A DNA stretch of 64,000 nucleotides. It comes from Pseudomonadota bacterium (GTDB lineage: Bacteria > Pseudomonadota > Gammaproteobacteria > Steroidobacterales > Steroidobacteraceae). Location: the NCBI GenBank assembly GCA_018241425.1, contig JAFEDU010000002.1, positions 186,001 through 250,000 of the forward strand. The letters run 5' to 3'. Below are positions 53,897-63,446 of this stretch, piece by piece (position 1 is the stretch's first letter; the number at the start of each line of letters is the position of its first letter). The position numbers and the translations under genes were made by a program. The notes under the pieces are model-generated. The model was not told the DNA's origin. It saw nothing but the letters and a program-made list of their open reading frames with translations, and searched no databases.

Positions 53897-55237
53897 ATGG
53901 TGAGTGAGATCCGGCAGTTCTTCCGCGATCACGGCATCTCCGAGGTGGAGGCCATCATTCCGGACATGGCCGGCATCGCGCGCGGCAAGATCATGCCCGC
54001 GGAGAAGTTCGCCGAGGACGGCGGCCTGCGCTTGCCCGAGAGCGTGTTCCTGCAGACCGTCACGGGCGACTACCCGGCGCATACCGGGGATGCCATGAGC
54101 CCGGCCGAGATCGACATCGTGCTCAAGGCCGACCCCAAGAGCGTGCGCCGGGTTCCGTGGGCCGCCGAGCCGACCGCCCAGGTGATCCACGATTGCTTCT
54201 ACTCGGACGGTCGCCGGGTGTCCATGGCCCCGCGCCACGTGCTGCGGCACGTCATCGAGCTGTACGCCCAGCGCGGCTGGGAGCCGGTGGTAGCCCCGGA
54301 GCTCGAGTTCTACCTGGTCGAGCAGAACCGCGACGCGGACTATCCGTTGAAACCCCCGGTGGGGCGCTCGGGGCGCTCCGAGCCCGGTCGCCAGTCGTAC
54401 TCGATCGCCGCGGTGAACGAGTTCGACCCGTACTTCGATGACATCTACCAGTTCTGCGAGGACCAGGACATCGAGATCGATACCCTGATCCACGAGGACG
54501 GCCCGGCGCAGATGGAGATCAACCTGATCCACGGCAACCCCTTGGATCTGGCCGACCAGGCGTTCCTGTTCAAGCGCACCGCGCGCGAGGCGGCGCTGCG
54601 CCACAAGATGTACGCCACCTTCATGGCCAAGCCGCACGCCAAGGAGCCCGGCAGCGCCATGCACATCCACCAGAGCATCATCGACGTCAAAACCAAGAAG
54701 AACATCTTCAGCAACCCCGACGGCACGCCCTCATCGCTGTTCTTCTCTCACATCGGCGGCCTGCAGCGGTACCTGCCGGCCGCGATGGCGCTGTTTTGCG
54801 CCAACGTGAATTCCTACCGGCGCCTGACGCGCTACCTTTCCGCGCCGATCAATGTGCACTGGGGGTATGACAACCGGACCGCGGGCCTGCGGGTCCCGAT
54901 GTCGGATGCCCAGGCGCGCCGCGTCGAGAACCGCGTCGGCGGGGCGGATGCCAACCCGTACATCGCGCTCGCCGCCTCGCTGGCATGCGGCTACCTCGGC
55001 ATGGTCGAGGGCATCCAGCCGAGCGACCCGATCGTGGGCAGCGCCCACGACCTGCCGTTCGGCCTGCCGCGCTCGCTCGATGAGGCGCTGCGCGCGCTGC
55101 GCGGCTGCGAACCCCTGGTGAAGCTCCTGGGCGAGCCCTTCGTCGAGGCGTTCTCGATCGTCAAGGAAGCCGAGTACGAGGTTTACCTGCAGGTCATCAG
55201 CTCCTGGGAGCGCGAGCATCTGCTCCTGAACGTCTGA
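53897..55237 (+). CDS. puuA: Gamma-glutamylputrescine synthetase (glutamine synthetase family)
   Basis: A 446-residue glutamine-synthetase-fold ligase. Metal and ATP residues appear in VAPELEFYLVEQN, GPAQMEINLIHG, GSAMHIHQSI and the substrate loop NRTAGLRVPMSDAQARRVENRVGGADANPY. PuuA joins glutamate to putrescine using ATP, the entry step of the pathway. The N-terminus (EVEAIIPDMAGIARGKIMP) matches the PuuA/GlnA3 group rather than true GlnA, which lacks this leader. An AAAGGCGAG site precedes the ATG. Confidence 0.9.
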   Translation: MVSEIRQFFRDHGISEVEAIIPDMAGIARGKIMPAEKFAEDGGLRLPESVFLQTVTGDYPAHTGDAMSPAEIDIVLKADPKSVRRVPWAAEPTAQVIHDCFYSDGRRVSMAPRHVLRHVIELYAQRGWEPVVAPELEFYLVEQNRDADYPLKPPVGRSGRSEPGRQSYSIAAVNEFDPYFDDIYQFCEDQDIEIDTLIHEDGPAQMEINLIHGNPLDLADQAFLFKRTAREAALRHKMYATFMAKPHAKEPGSAMHIHQSIIDVKTKKNIFSNPDGTPSSLFFSHIGGLQRYLPAAMALFCANVNSYRRLTRYLSAPINVHWGYDNRTAGLRVPMSDAQARRVENRVGGADANPYIALAASLACGYLGMVEGIQPSDPIVGSAHDLPFGLPRSLDEALRALRGCEPLVKLLGEPFVEAFSIVKEAEYEVYLQVISSWEREHLLLNV

Positions 55238-55240
55238 GGG

Positions 55241-55275
55241 GGCGCCGCCGCCCCGCACCGGCGGGCGGCGGCGCC
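55241..55275. other. Perfect 13-bp stem-loop between puuA and potF
   Basis: GGCGCCGCCGCCC at 55241-55253 pairs with 55263-55275 across a 9-base loop, three bases after the puuA stop. No U-tract follows, so it may stabilise or process the transcript and set different levels for enzymes and transporter rather than fully terminate. Confidence 0.5.
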
Positions 55276-55322
55276 GGCCTTGCCTTCTCAAGGGCGGGGC
55301 CGCTGATATATAAGAAGAGGAC

Positions 55323-56456
55323 GTGACCAGCGCCCCCCGATCTCTGCACCTGTGTGCCTTCCTCGCCGCTCTTGCCACCCTGGTGGCCGGCTGCGCGCGC
55401 CCGGCCGCGCAGGCCCCGGCGGCGAACCAGAACGAGAAGGTGCTGAACGTCTACAACTGGTCCGACTACATCGAACCCTCGGTCGTCAAGGACTTCGAGA
55501 AGGAGACCGGAATCCACGTCAACTACGACGTGTTCGACTCCAACGAGATCCTCGAGACCAAGCTTCTCACCGGGCACACCAACTACGACGTCGTCGTGCC
55601 GTCGGCCGCGTTCATGGAGCGCCAGCTGCAGGCCGACATCTACCAGAAGCTCGACAAGTCCCTGCTGCCCAACCTCAAGAACGTCGACCCGCAGATCCAG
55701 GGCGCGCTCGCGGTCTACGACCCGGGCAACCAGTACGCCGTCGACTACATGTGGATAACCTCCGGCGTCGGCTACAACGCCGCGGCCGTCAAGGCGCGCA
55801 TGCCCGATGCCCCGGTGGACAGCTGGCGCATGATCTTCGATCCGGCGGTGGTCTCGAAATTCGCCGACTGTGGCGTCTCGATGCTCGATGCGCCCTCCGA
55901 GGTCGTGGCGACGGTGCTCCTGTACCTGGGCAAGAACCCCAACAGCAACGATCCCGAGGACCTGAAGACCGCGGAGGCCGTGCTCAAGGCCATCCGCCCC
56001 TACGTCCGCTACGTGGACTCGGCGCGCTACATCGACTTCCTCGCCAACGGGGACGTGTGCCTGGCGATGGGCTGGTCCGGGGACGTCAAGCAGGCCCACG
56101 ACCGCGCCCAGGAGGCGAACAAGGGGGTGAACGTCGTCTACTCGATCCCCAGGGAGGGGGCGATCGTGAATCTCGACGTGCTGGTGATCCCCGCGGATGC
56201 CCCGCACGTCCGCAATGCCCACCTCTTCATCGACTACCTGCTGCGCCCGGACGTTGCCGCCCGCAACTCCCTGCTCATCAAGTACGCGAACGCGGTGACC
56301 CCCGCGCTGCAGCCCCTCGATCCGGCGGTGCTGAATGACCCGGGGGTATTCCCGCCCCCGGAGGTGCGTGCCAAGCTGGTGCCGGAGCGGCCCCGGCCGC
56401 CGGAGTTCCAGCGCATCCTGACCCGCGCCTGGACCCGCTTCAAGACCGGCAAGTGA
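55323..56456 (+). CDS. potF: Putrescine/polyamine ABC transporter, substrate-binding lipoprotein
   Basis: A 377-residue solute-binding protein of the PotF/PotD family. The leader ends in a lipobox (LATLVAGC), so it is probably membrane-tethered. VLNVYNWSDYIEPSVVKDFEKETG is the classical opening, and DYMWITSGVGYN, MGWSGDVKQA and EGAIVNLDVLVIP line the binding site in PotF proteins. It delivers putrescine or a related polyamine to PotHI. Starts at GTG 55323 after AAGAGGA. Confidence 0.92.
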   Translation: MTSAPRSLHLCAFLAALATLVAGCARPAAQAPAANQNEKVLNVYNWSDYIEPSVVKDFEKETGIHVNYDVFDSNEILETKLLTGHTNYDVVVPSAAFMERQLQADIYQKLDKSLLPNLKNVDPQIQGALAVYDPGNQYAVDYMWITSGVGYNAAAVKARMPDAPVDSWRMIFDPAVVSKFADCGVSMLDAPSEVVATVLLYLGKNPNSNDPEDLKTAEAVLKAIRPYVRYVDSARYIDFLANGDVCLAMGWSGDVKQAHDRAQEANKGVNVVYSIPREGAIVNLDVLVIPADAPHVRNAHLFIDYLLRPDVAARNSLLIKYANAVTPALQPLDPAVLNDPGVFPPPEVRAKLVPERPRPPEFQRILTRAWTRFKTGK

Positions 56457-56493
56457 CGACCACCAATAGCAATAACAGCACGCAGGCCCCCAG

Positions 56494-57618
56494 GTGAGCA
56501 CACCCGCCCCGATCCCGGCCGCCGACCCGGCCTACGTCCGCATCGCCAACGTCACCAAGAAGTTCGGTGACTTCACCGCCGTGGACAACGTGTCCCTGGA
56601 CATCCAGCGCGGGGAGATCTTCTGCCTGCTGGGCGGCTCAGGGTCGGGCAAGACCACGCTGCTGCGCATGCTCGCAGGATTCGAGACCCCGACCTCCGGC
56701 AGCATCCGTATCGATGGGACCGACATGAGCACCATCCCGCCGTACGAGCGGCCGGTGAACATGATGTTCCAGTCCTACGCGCTCTTCCCGCACATGAGCG
56801 TCGAGAAGAACGTCGCCTTCGGCCTCGAGCAGGAGGGCCTCACGCGCGCGGAAGTGGCGCGCAAGGTGGCCGAGATCCTCGACATCGTGAAGATGGGCGG
56901 CTTCGGGGCCCGCAAGCCGCACCAGCTCTCTGGCGGCCAGCGCCAGCGCGTCGCGCTGGCGCGCGCGCTCGTGAAGCGCCCCAAGCTCCTGCTGCTCGAT
57001 GAGCCGCTCGCGGCGCTGGACAAGAAGCTGCGCGAGCACACCCAGTTCGAGCTCATCAACATCCAGCAGCGCATGGGCGTCACCTTCGTCGTGGTCACGC
57101 ACGACCAGGAGGAGGCGATGACGCTCGGCACGCGCCTCGGGGTCATGAACCACGGGCGCATCGTGCAAGTCGGGAGCCCCTCGGACATCTACGAGTCCCC
57201 CGCCAACCGGTTCGTCGCCGACTTCATCGGCTCGGTGAACATGTTCGAGGGCCAGGTGAGCCAGGAGGGGCCGGAAGGGGTGCGCATCAGCTGTGCCGAG
57301 GTCGGCACCACGGTGCGCGCGGACCGTGCGGTGACCTGCAGCCGCGGCGCCACCGTTTGGACGGCGATCCGGCCGGAAAAGATCACGATCCGCCGCAGCC
57401 AGCCGGCCGCGGCGGCCGGGGAGAACGTGCTGCGGGGCACGGTCCGCGAGATCGCCTACATGGGCGACCTGTCGATCTACCTGGTCCAGGTCGAGTCCGG
57501 GAAGATGGTGCGCGTCACGCTGCCGAACACCATGCGCGGCGGGGAGCGGCCCATCGCCCGCGAGGAGAAGGTCTGGCTTTCCTGGCACGGCTCCAGTCCC
57601 GTGGTGCTGACCGAGTAG
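56494..57618 (+). CDS. potG: Polyamine ABC transporter ATP-binding protein
   Basis: A 374-residue ATPase: Walker A GGSGSGKTT, signature LSGGQRQRVALARAL, Walker B LLLLDEPLAALDKKLRE, switch His in VTHDQEEAM, and a C-terminal TOBE domain (~270-370, IRPEKITIRR). The length and TOBE tail match PotG/PotA. It powers the PotFGHI importer. Starts at GTG 56494, 37 bases after potF; next comes potH after eight bases. Confidence 0.93.
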   Translation: MSTPAPIPAADPAYVRIANVTKKFGDFTAVDNVSLDIQRGEIFCLLGGSGSGKTTLLRMLAGFETPTSGSIRIDGTDMSTIPPYERPVNMMFQSYALFPHMSVEKNVAFGLEQEGLTRAEVARKVAEILDIVKMGGFGARKPHQLSGGQRQRVALARALVKRPKLLLLDEPLAALDKKLREHTQFELINIQQRMGVTFVVVTHDQEEAMTLGTRLGVMNHGRIVQVGSPSDIYESPANRFVADFIGSVNMFEGQVSQEGPEGVRISCAEVGTTVRADRAVTCSRGATVWTAIRPEKITIRRSQPAAAAGENVLRGTVREIAYMGDLSIYLVQVESGKMVRVTLPNTMRGGERPIAREEKVWLSWHGSSPVVLTE

Positions 57619-57626
57619 GGGGGCGG

Positions 57627-58520
57627 ATGCGTCTCTCGCAGCTTGCCGGCCGGCGCCTGGTCGCAGGGATCCCGATCCTGTGGCTGATCGTGCTGTTCAT
57701 GATCCCGTTCCTGATCGTGTTCCGCATTTCCTTCTCGGAGGTGCGGCTCGCGATCCCGCCCTATACCCCGCTCATCACCTGGCACCACGGCTCCCCCTCG
57801 CTCGAGGTGCACTGGTCGGCCTACAAGTTCCTGTTCACCGACTCGCTGTACATCAGCTCCTACCTGTATTCGCTCAAGGTGGCCGCGGTCTCGACGCTGT
57901 GCTGCCTGCTCCTCGGCTACCCCATGGCCTACGCTATCGCGCGCGCCCAGCCCTCGGTGCGCTCGGTGCTGCTGATGCTCATCATCCTGCCGTTCTGGAC
58001 CTCCTTCCTGCTGCGCGTGTACGCGTGGATCGGGCTCCTCAAGAACAACGGTGTCATCAACAACGTGCTCCTGTACCTGCACGTGATCAAGGAGCCCCTC
58101 GCGCTGCTGCAGACCGACTTCGCGGTCTACATTGGCATCGTCTACTCGTACCTGCCGTTCATGATCCTGCCGCTGTACGCGAACCTGGAGAAGCACGACC
58201 CGGCGTTGCTGGAGGCCGCAGCGGACCTCGGCGCGCGGCCGTTCACCGCGTTCCGGCGCGTGACGCTGCCGCAGTCGCTGCCCGGGATCCTCGCCGGCTC
58301 GCTGCTCGTGTTCATCCCCGCGGTCGGCGAGTACGTGATCCCGACGCTGCTCGGACGCACGGACCAGATCATGATCGGGCGCGTGCTCTCGGACGAATTC
58401 TTCGAGAACCGCGACTGGCCGGTGGCGAGCGCGGTCGCGATCCTGATCCTCCTGATCCTGGTGATCCCGATCATGCTGTTCCAGCGCGCCCAGCGCCGCG
58501 AGCTCGAGGGCGCCTCATGA
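57627..58520 (+). CDS. potH: Polyamine ABC transporter permease PotH
   Basis: A 297-residue inner-membrane permease with six predicted helices. The EAA motif that contacts the ATPase is EAAADLGARPFTAFRRVTLPQSLPG, near residues 190-215. GIVYSYLPFMILPLYANLEK and GEYVIPTLLGRTDQIMIG are PotH-type. The ATG at 57627 follows a GGGGGGCGG stretch, and the stop overlaps potI as ATGA. Confidence 0.92.
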   Translation: MRLSQLAGRRLVAGIPILWLIVLFMIPFLIVFRISFSEVRLAIPPYTPLITWHHGSPSLEVHWSAYKFLFTDSLYISSYLYSLKVAAVSTLCCLLLGYPMAYAIARAQPSVRSVLLMLIILPFWTSFLLRVYAWIGLLKNNGVINNVLLYLHVIKEPLALLQTDFAVYIGIVYSYLPFMILPLYANLEKHDPALLEAAADLGARPFTAFRRVTLPQSLPGILAGSLLVFIPAVGEYVIPTLLGRTDQIMIGRVLSDEFFENRDWPVASAVAILILLILVIPIMLFQRAQRRELEGAS

Positions 58521-59365
58521 GGCCGCGTGGGATGTTCTCGCGCACCATGCTGGTGCTGGGGCTGATCTTCCTGTACGTACCGATCCTGTCGATGATCGTG
58601 TTCTCCTTCAACAACTCGCGCCTGGTGACGGTGTGGGATGCGGCCAATTCGCCTACCCTCAAGTGGTACGGGGCGCTGGCGCACAACGGCCAGATCCTCG
58701 GGGCGGCGTGGCTGTCCATCCGCATCGCGCTGGTCTCGGCGACCTTCGCGGTCATCCTGGGCACGCTCGCCGGCATGGCGCTCGCGCGCTTCGGAAATTT
58801 CCGCGGGCGCACGCTGCTCGCGGGCATGACCACTGCCCCGATCGTCATGCCCGAGGTCATAACCGGGCTGTCGCTGCTCTTGCTGTTCGTCGCCCTGTCG
58901 CAGCTGATCGGCTGGCCCCGGGGCGTGGGCGCCGTCACCATCACGCTGGCGCACATCACCTTCTGCATGGCGTACGTCACGGTCGTGGTGCAGTCGCGGC
59001 TCACCGGCTTTGACGAGTCCCTCGAGGAGGCCGCCATGGACCTGGGGGCCCGTCCATTGAAGGTGTTCTTCAGGATCACGCTGCCCCTCATCCTCCCCGC
59101 GATCGCCTCCGGCTGGCTGCTCGCTTTCACCCTCTCCTGGGACGACCTCGTCATCACGCAGTTTGTCGCCGGCCCGGGATCCAGCACGCTGCCGATGGTC
59201 ATCTTCTCCAAGGTGCGCTTCGGGGTGACCCCGGACGTGAACGCGCTCGCCACCATCATGGTGCTCCTGGTGGCGACCGGGATCGCGATCTCCACCGTGT
59301 GGATGCGTCTGCGTGAGAAGCGCCGTGCCCGCGACCTGCAGCTCGCGGCCGCCGCCAACCTCTGA
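58517..59365 (+). CDS. potI: Polyamine ABC transporter permease PotI
   Basis: A 282-residue permease, six helices, EAA motif EEAAMDLGARPLKVFFRITLPLILP. LYVPILSMIVFSFNNSRLVTVW is the usual first helix of PotI/PotC proteins, and FTLSWDDLVITQFVAGPGSSTLPM is strongly conserved among them. Translationally coupled to potH. It completes a four-gene importer that feeds the Puu enzymes encoded just upstream. Confidence 0.92.
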   Translation: MRPRGMFSRTMLVLGLIFLYVPILSMIVFSFNNSRLVTVWDAANSPTLKWYGALAHNGQILGAAWLSIRIALVSATFAVILGTLAGMALARFGNFRGRTLLAGMTTAPIVMPEVITGLSLLLLFVALSQLIGWPRGVGAVTITLAHITFCMAYVTVVVQSRLTGFDESLEEAAMDLGARPLKVFFRITLPLILPAIASGWLLAFTLSWDDLVITQFVAGPGSSTLPMVIFSKVRFGVTPDVNALATIMVLLVATGIAISTVWMRLREKRRARDLQLAAAANL

Positions 59366-59372
59366 GGCCGAA

Positions 59373-60122
59373 ATGGGCCGCGAACTCCTCGGTATCGACG
59401 TTGGCGGCTCCTCGGTCAAGGCAGGCCGGGTCGACATCGACGCGGGGCGGCTCCTGGGCGGTCTGGACTCGGTGCCCACCCCGAGTCCCTCGACGCCCGC
59501 GGCCCTGACCGCGGTCTTCCGCGATCTCGCCGCCGCGACCGTCCCCGGCACAACCCCGGTCGGTGTCGCGCTGCCGAGCGTCATCAAGCGCGGCACGGTC
59601 CTCACCGCGGCGAACATCGACGCCGGCTGGATCGGCACCGATGCCCGTGCGCTGGCCGAGCGCGAGCTCAGGCGACCGGTGGTGTTCCTCAACGACGCGG
59701 ACGCCGCCGGGGTCGCGGAAGTGCGCTGGGGCGCGGGACGGGATTTTTCGGGCACGATCGTCATGCTCACCTTCGGCACCGGCATCGGCTCGGCGCTGTT
59801 CAACGGGGGGCGGCTGTGGCCGAACAGCGAGTTCGGGCACATGGAACTCAAGGGCGTGGACGCGGAACTGCGTGCCTCGGCGCGGGTGCGTACTGCCGAG
59901 AAGCTCGACTTTCCGGCGTGGGCCGAGCGCGTGAACGAGTACCTGGCCGCGATGGACAAGCTGTTCTGGCCGGACATGTACATCCTCGGCGGCGCGATCA
60001 GCGAGCGCTTCGCCGAGTTTGCGCCGCTCCTGCGCTCGCAGGCCGCTCTCAGGCCCGCCCAGTTCGGTAATCACGCGGGCGTCATCGGGGCGGCGCTGGC
60101 GGCCGGCGATGCCCAGGCTTAA
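59373..60122 (+). CDS. ROK-family kinase, polyphosphate glucokinase-like
   Basis: A 249-residue sugar-kinase-fold protein: phosphate-binding LGIDVGGSSVKAG, NDADAAGVAEVRWGAG with the catalytic Asp, and TFGTGIGSALF. Its size and pattern are closest to polyphosphate/ATP glucokinases, which phosphorylate glucose. The ROK zinc Cys cluster is absent, as in that subgroup. It begins eight bases after potI and overlaps the aminotransferase start by 14 bases, but has no evident role in polyamine metabolism. Confidence 0.8.
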   Translation: MGRELLGIDVGGSSVKAGRVDIDAGRLLGGLDSVPTPSPSTPAALTAVFRDLAAATVPGTTPVGVALPSVIKRGTVLTAANIDAGWIGTDARALAERELRRPVVFLNDADAAGVAEVRWGAGRDFSGTIVMLTFGTGIGSALFNGGRLWPNSEFGHMELKGVDAELRASARVRTAEKLDFPAWAERVNEYLAAMDKLFWPDMYILGGAISERFAEFAPLLRSQAALRPAQFGNHAGVIGAALAAGDAQA

Positions 60123-61281
60123 GAGCCGCCTGCCCGAGGTCGGCACGACGATCTTCACGGTCGTCTCGCGCCGCGCCCGCGAGCTGAACGCACTCAACCT
60201 CGGCCAGGGGTACCCGGACTACCCGATCGACCCGCGGCTCACAGCGCTCGTGACCCGCGCCATGCAGGACGGCCGCACGCAATACGCGCCCATGGAAGGG
60301 CTCATGTCCCTGAGGCAGCGGATCGCGGACAAGATCGCGCGCTCCTACGGCGTCACGGCGGACCCGGAGCGGGAGATCACGGTGACGCTCGGGGCGACGG
60401 AGGCGATTTTTTCCGCCATCCTCGCCGTCGTGCAGCCGGGCGAGGAGGTCATCGCCTTCGACCCGGCCTACGACTCCTACGAGCCCGCGGTGCGCCTGGC
60501 GGGCGGCCGCTGCGTCCGCATCCCGTTGACGCTCCCGGACTTCCGCTACGACTGGCCGCAGGTGGCGGCCGCGATGAGCGCGCGCACGCGCCTGGTGCTG
60601 TTCAACAGCCCGCACAACCCGGCCTGCACCGTGGCGAGCGCCGAGGACCTGGCACAGCTCGCGGCCCTCGCCGTGCGGCACGACGCGCTGGTGCTCTCGG
60701 ACGAGGTCTACGAGCACATGGTTTTTGACGGCGGCCGCCACCACTCGGTGCTGGCGCACCCGGCGCTGCGCGAGCGCAGCTTCGCGGTGTTCTCCTTCGG
60801 CAAGACCCTGCATGCCACGGGGATGCGCATCGGCTACTGCGTGGCCCCGCCTGAGTTCACCACCGAGCTGCGCAAGGTGCACCAGTTCAATACGTTCAGC
60901 ATCTCGCACCCGGCGCAGGCAGCGATCGCGGACTACCTGGCCGAGCGGCCGCAGACCGGCGATGAGCTCGCGGGATTCTTCCAGGCCAAGCGCGACCGGC
61001 TGCGTGCCGCGCTTGCCGGCAGCGGGTTCGGGCTGCCGCCGGCGCAGGGCACTTACTTCCAGCTCCTCGACTACAGCGCCTTCGCGCCTCCGGACGATCT
61101 CGCCTTCGCCGAGCGCCTCATCACCGAGGGGGGCGTTGCGAGCATCCCGCTGTCCCCGTTCTACGAACGCGCACCGCCGCTGCCGTTCGTGCGCCTGTGC
61201 ATCGCCAAGAGCGACGCGCTCATCGACGCGGCCGGGGAGCGGCTGCGCGGCTTCGCCGCGCGCCTGAAGGCCTCATCGTGA
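60109..61281 (+). CDS. Class I/II aminotransferase, methionine/glutamine (YbdL)-like
   Basis: A 390-residue PLP aminotransferase. NLGQGYPDYPIDPRL, NSPHNPACTVAS, LSDEVYEHMVF and the PLP Lys in FSFGKTLHATGMRIGY are the pattern of YbdL and of kynurenine/glutamine transaminase K. Such enzymes transaminate 2-keto-4-methylthiobutyrate to methionine with glutamine as donor, leaving alpha-ketoglutaramate. The omega-amidase gene that would hydrolyse that product overlaps its stop (GTGA), strongly supporting this role. Confidence 0.88.
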   Translation: MPRLKSRLPEVGTTIFTVVSRRARELNALNLGQGYPDYPIDPRLTALVTRAMQDGRTQYAPMEGLMSLRQRIADKIARSYGVTADPEREITVTLGATEAIFSAILAVVQPGEEVIAFDPAYDSYEPAVRLAGGRCVRIPLTLPDFRYDWPQVAAAMSARTRLVLFNSPHNPACTVASAEDLAQLAALAVRHDALVLSDEVYEHMVFDGGRHHSVLAHPALRERSFAVFSFGKTLHATGMRIGYCVAPPEFTTELRKVHQFNTFSISHPAQAAIADYLAERPQTGDELAGFFQAKRDRLRAALAGSGFGLPPAQGTYFQLLDYSAFAPPDDLAFAERLITEGGVASIPLSPFYERAPPLPFVRLCIAKSDALIDAAGERLRGFAARLKASS

Positions 61282-62058
61282 CGAGCCTGCGTGTCAGCCT
61301 GGTGCAGCAGCCGCTCTTCTGGCACGACCCGGCCGCCAACCGGGCGCGCTTTGCCGAGCTTCTCGCCCCGCTCGCCGGCGCCACCGACCTCGTCGTGCTC
61401 CCGGAAACCTTCACCACCGGCTTCAGCATGGCGGTCGACACCCAGGCGGAGGAGGCCAATGGTGCGACGGTGGAGTGGCTCACGGGCCAGGCGCGCATGC
61501 TGGGTGCGGCGGTGACCGGCAGCGTCATCACGCGCGCGGCCGGGCACTGCTACAACCGGCTCCTGTGGGTGACGCCCGACGGCGCGGTACGCCACTACGA
61601 CAAGCGCCACCTGTTCCGCATGGGGCGTGAGCACGAGCATTTCACGGCCGGGAGCGCCGCCGCGGTGTTCGACTGGCGCGGCCTCGTGATCTGCCCTCAG
61701 GTGTGCTACGACCTGCGCTTCCCGGTCTTCAGCCGGCGTCGCCCCGGGCTCGACTACGATCTCCTCCTGTACGTGGCCAACTGGCCGTCCGCCCGCGTGG
61801 CCGCCTGGGACGCGCTGCTGCGGGCGCGCGCCATCGAGAACCAGTCCTACCTCGTGGGGGTCAACCGCACCGGGCCCGACGGCCTCGGGGTGGCCTACCC
61901 GGGGGCCAGCGTGGCACTCGATCCTCGGCCGGCCGCTCGCCGAACTCGGGAATCATGCCTCGCTCGTGACTGTGAGCCTGAAACTCGAGGATCTTAAGGC
62001 GTTCCGGGAGCGCTTTCCGGCACACCTGGACGCCGACCGGTTTACGCTTGACCCCTGA
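61278..62058 (+). pseudogene. Omega-amidase (YafV/NIT2-like) with a 3' frameshift
   Basis: A nitrilase-family amidase that would convert alpha-ketoglutaramate to 2-oxoglutarate. The catalytic triad is present: Glu in VLPETFTTGFSM, Lys in YDKRHLFRM and Cys in VICPQVCYDLRFPVF. From GTG 61278 the frame holds to about 61923, then runs into an unrelated tail ending at 61997. In another frame the expected C-terminus continues (LGRPLAELGNHASLV, later FRERFPAHLDADRFTL) to TGA at 62056-62058. The net shift is one inserted or two deleted bases near 61920-61926. It is either a sequencing error, a recent mutation, or tolerated because the active site is upstream. Confidence 0.85.
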
Positions 62059-62079
62059 ACCCGCCGCTGCAGCGCTCTC

Positions 62080-63252
62080 ATGAAGAAGCCCACCCGCGTC
62101 AATCACCCGCCCGACGTGCCGATGCCCGCGGGCAACCGGCCGCTGGTCGCGCCGATCTACCAGTCGGTGAAGTTCGAGTTCGAGACCGCCGAGGATACGG
62201 AGCGCTTCCTGCATGGCGAACGCGCGGGTTTCTTCTATTCGCGAACTTCGAACCCCACGACCCGGCAATTGGAACTGCTGCTCGCGGAGCTGCAGGGTCG
62301 CGAGGACTGCCTGGTCACGGCGACCGGCGTTGGCGTCATCGCCCAGACGCTGCTCGCGCTCACCAAGCAGGGCGACCACGTGCTGTGCTTCGTGGAGACC
62401 TACAACCCCACGCGCTACCTGATCCGGCGCCTGCTCGGGCGCTTCGGGGTCACCCACACCATGCTCTCGGTCGAGGACCTTGCCGGCATCGAGCGCGCGC
62501 TGGCCGCGCAGCCCACGCGGCTCGTGCTGTTCGAGAGCCCTACCAATCCGGTCACCAAGATCGCCGACATCGCCGCCATCACCCGGCTGGCGCACGGCGC
62601 CGGCGCGCTCGCGGTCATGGACAACACCTTCGCGGGCTTCCACCAGCACGGCGAGTTCGAGGTCGACCTGTTCCTGCACAGCCTGACGAAGTACGCCTCC
62701 GGGGCGGGGGACGTCATGGGCGGTGCCGTGATCGGTCGCACCGGGCTGGTCCGCGCGCTGCGCACCGATTTCGGGGTGCTCGGCGGCGCGCTCGACCCGC
62801 ACGCAGCCTTCCTCATCCTGCGCGGGATGAAGACCTACTTCGCGCGCTACCGCGCGCAGACCGCAAGCGCCCTACGCGTCGCCGAGTTCCTGGCGGCGCA
62901 CACTGCCGTGGCGCGCGTGCACTACCCGGGCCTTCCGGGGCACCCGCAGCACGAGCTCGCGCGGCGGCAGATGCAGGACTTCGGCACGATCGTCACCTTC
63001 GATCACAAGGGCGGCGCAAGTGCCGTGCGCCGCTTCGCCGACCAGCTGCGCTACTTCGCGCTCGCCGTAAGCCTGGGCTCGACCGAGTCGCTCCTGGTGA
63101 CGTCGCAGATGATGGCTGGCAGGGAACTCAGCGCCGAGCAGCAGCGCCTCTCGGGGATCACCGAGGGCACCGTGCGGCTCTCGATCGGTCTCGAGGACGT
63201 CGACGACCTGCTCGAGGATCTGAACCAGGCGCTCAACGCCAGCGCCGCGTGA
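62080..63252 (+). CDS. Cys/Met-metabolism PLP enzyme (cystathionine gamma-synthase/lyase family)
   Basis: A 390-residue enzyme of the trans-sulfuration family. FFYSRTSNPTTRQLE binds the cofactor phosphate, LVLFESPTNPVTKIAD and MDNTFAGF include the Asp against the PLP nitrogen, and the PLP Lys is in HSLTKYASGAGDVMGG; the end SIGLEDVDDLLEDLNQAL is standard. It may be cystathionine synthase or lyase, or methionine gamma-lyase; the sequence does not decide. It follows a methionine-type aminotransferase and omega-amidase, which suggests sulfur amino acid recycling. Confidence 0.88.
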   Translation: MKKPTRVNHPPDVPMPAGNRPLVAPIYQSVKFEFETAEDTERFLHGERAGFFYSRTSNPTTRQLELLLAELQGREDCLVTATGVGVIAQTLLALTKQGDHVLCFVETYNPTRYLIRRLLGRFGVTHTMLSVEDLAGIERALAAQPTRLVLFESPTNPVTKIADIAAITRLAHGAGALAVMDNTFAGFHQHGEFEVDLFLHSLTKYASGAGDVMGGAVIGRTGLVRALRTDFGVLGGALDPHAAFLILRGMKTYFARYRAQTASALRVAEFLAAHTAVARVHYPGLPGHPQHELARRQMQDFGTIVTFDHKGGASAVRRFADQLRYFALAVSLGSTESLLVTSQMMAGRELSAEQQRLSGITEGTVRLSIGLEDVDDLLEDLNQALNASAA

Positions 63253-63262
63253 GCGCGCCGCG

Positions 63263-63279
63263 CGGGCGCAACGCGCCCG
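63263..63279 (+). terminator. Short GC-rich hairpin after the PLP enzyme gene
   Basis: CGGGCGC at 63263-63269 pairs with GCGCCCG at 63273-63279 around a 3-base loop, ten bases after the stop. No U-tract is present, so termination is only possible. Confidence 0.4.
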
Positions 63280-63446
63280 TCGCCCGTTCCCCCGCGTGTA
63301 GTCCCCGTCCGTCACAAATCCGCAACGGCGGCACCGCCTTATAACCGGATCGTGGAAGATTCATGAAGAATTCTGCGGCGGTGGAACGAAGCCGCTGCGC
63401 GCCGGGTCATATCCTCCTGTGCATCGACAAGCAGGAAGGATTCCGC

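Noticed and set aside
63363..63446. Earlier ATG for superoxide dismutase
   Set aside because: The added 28 residues are unlike the family, and the strong AGGAAGGA site precedes the ATG at 63447.
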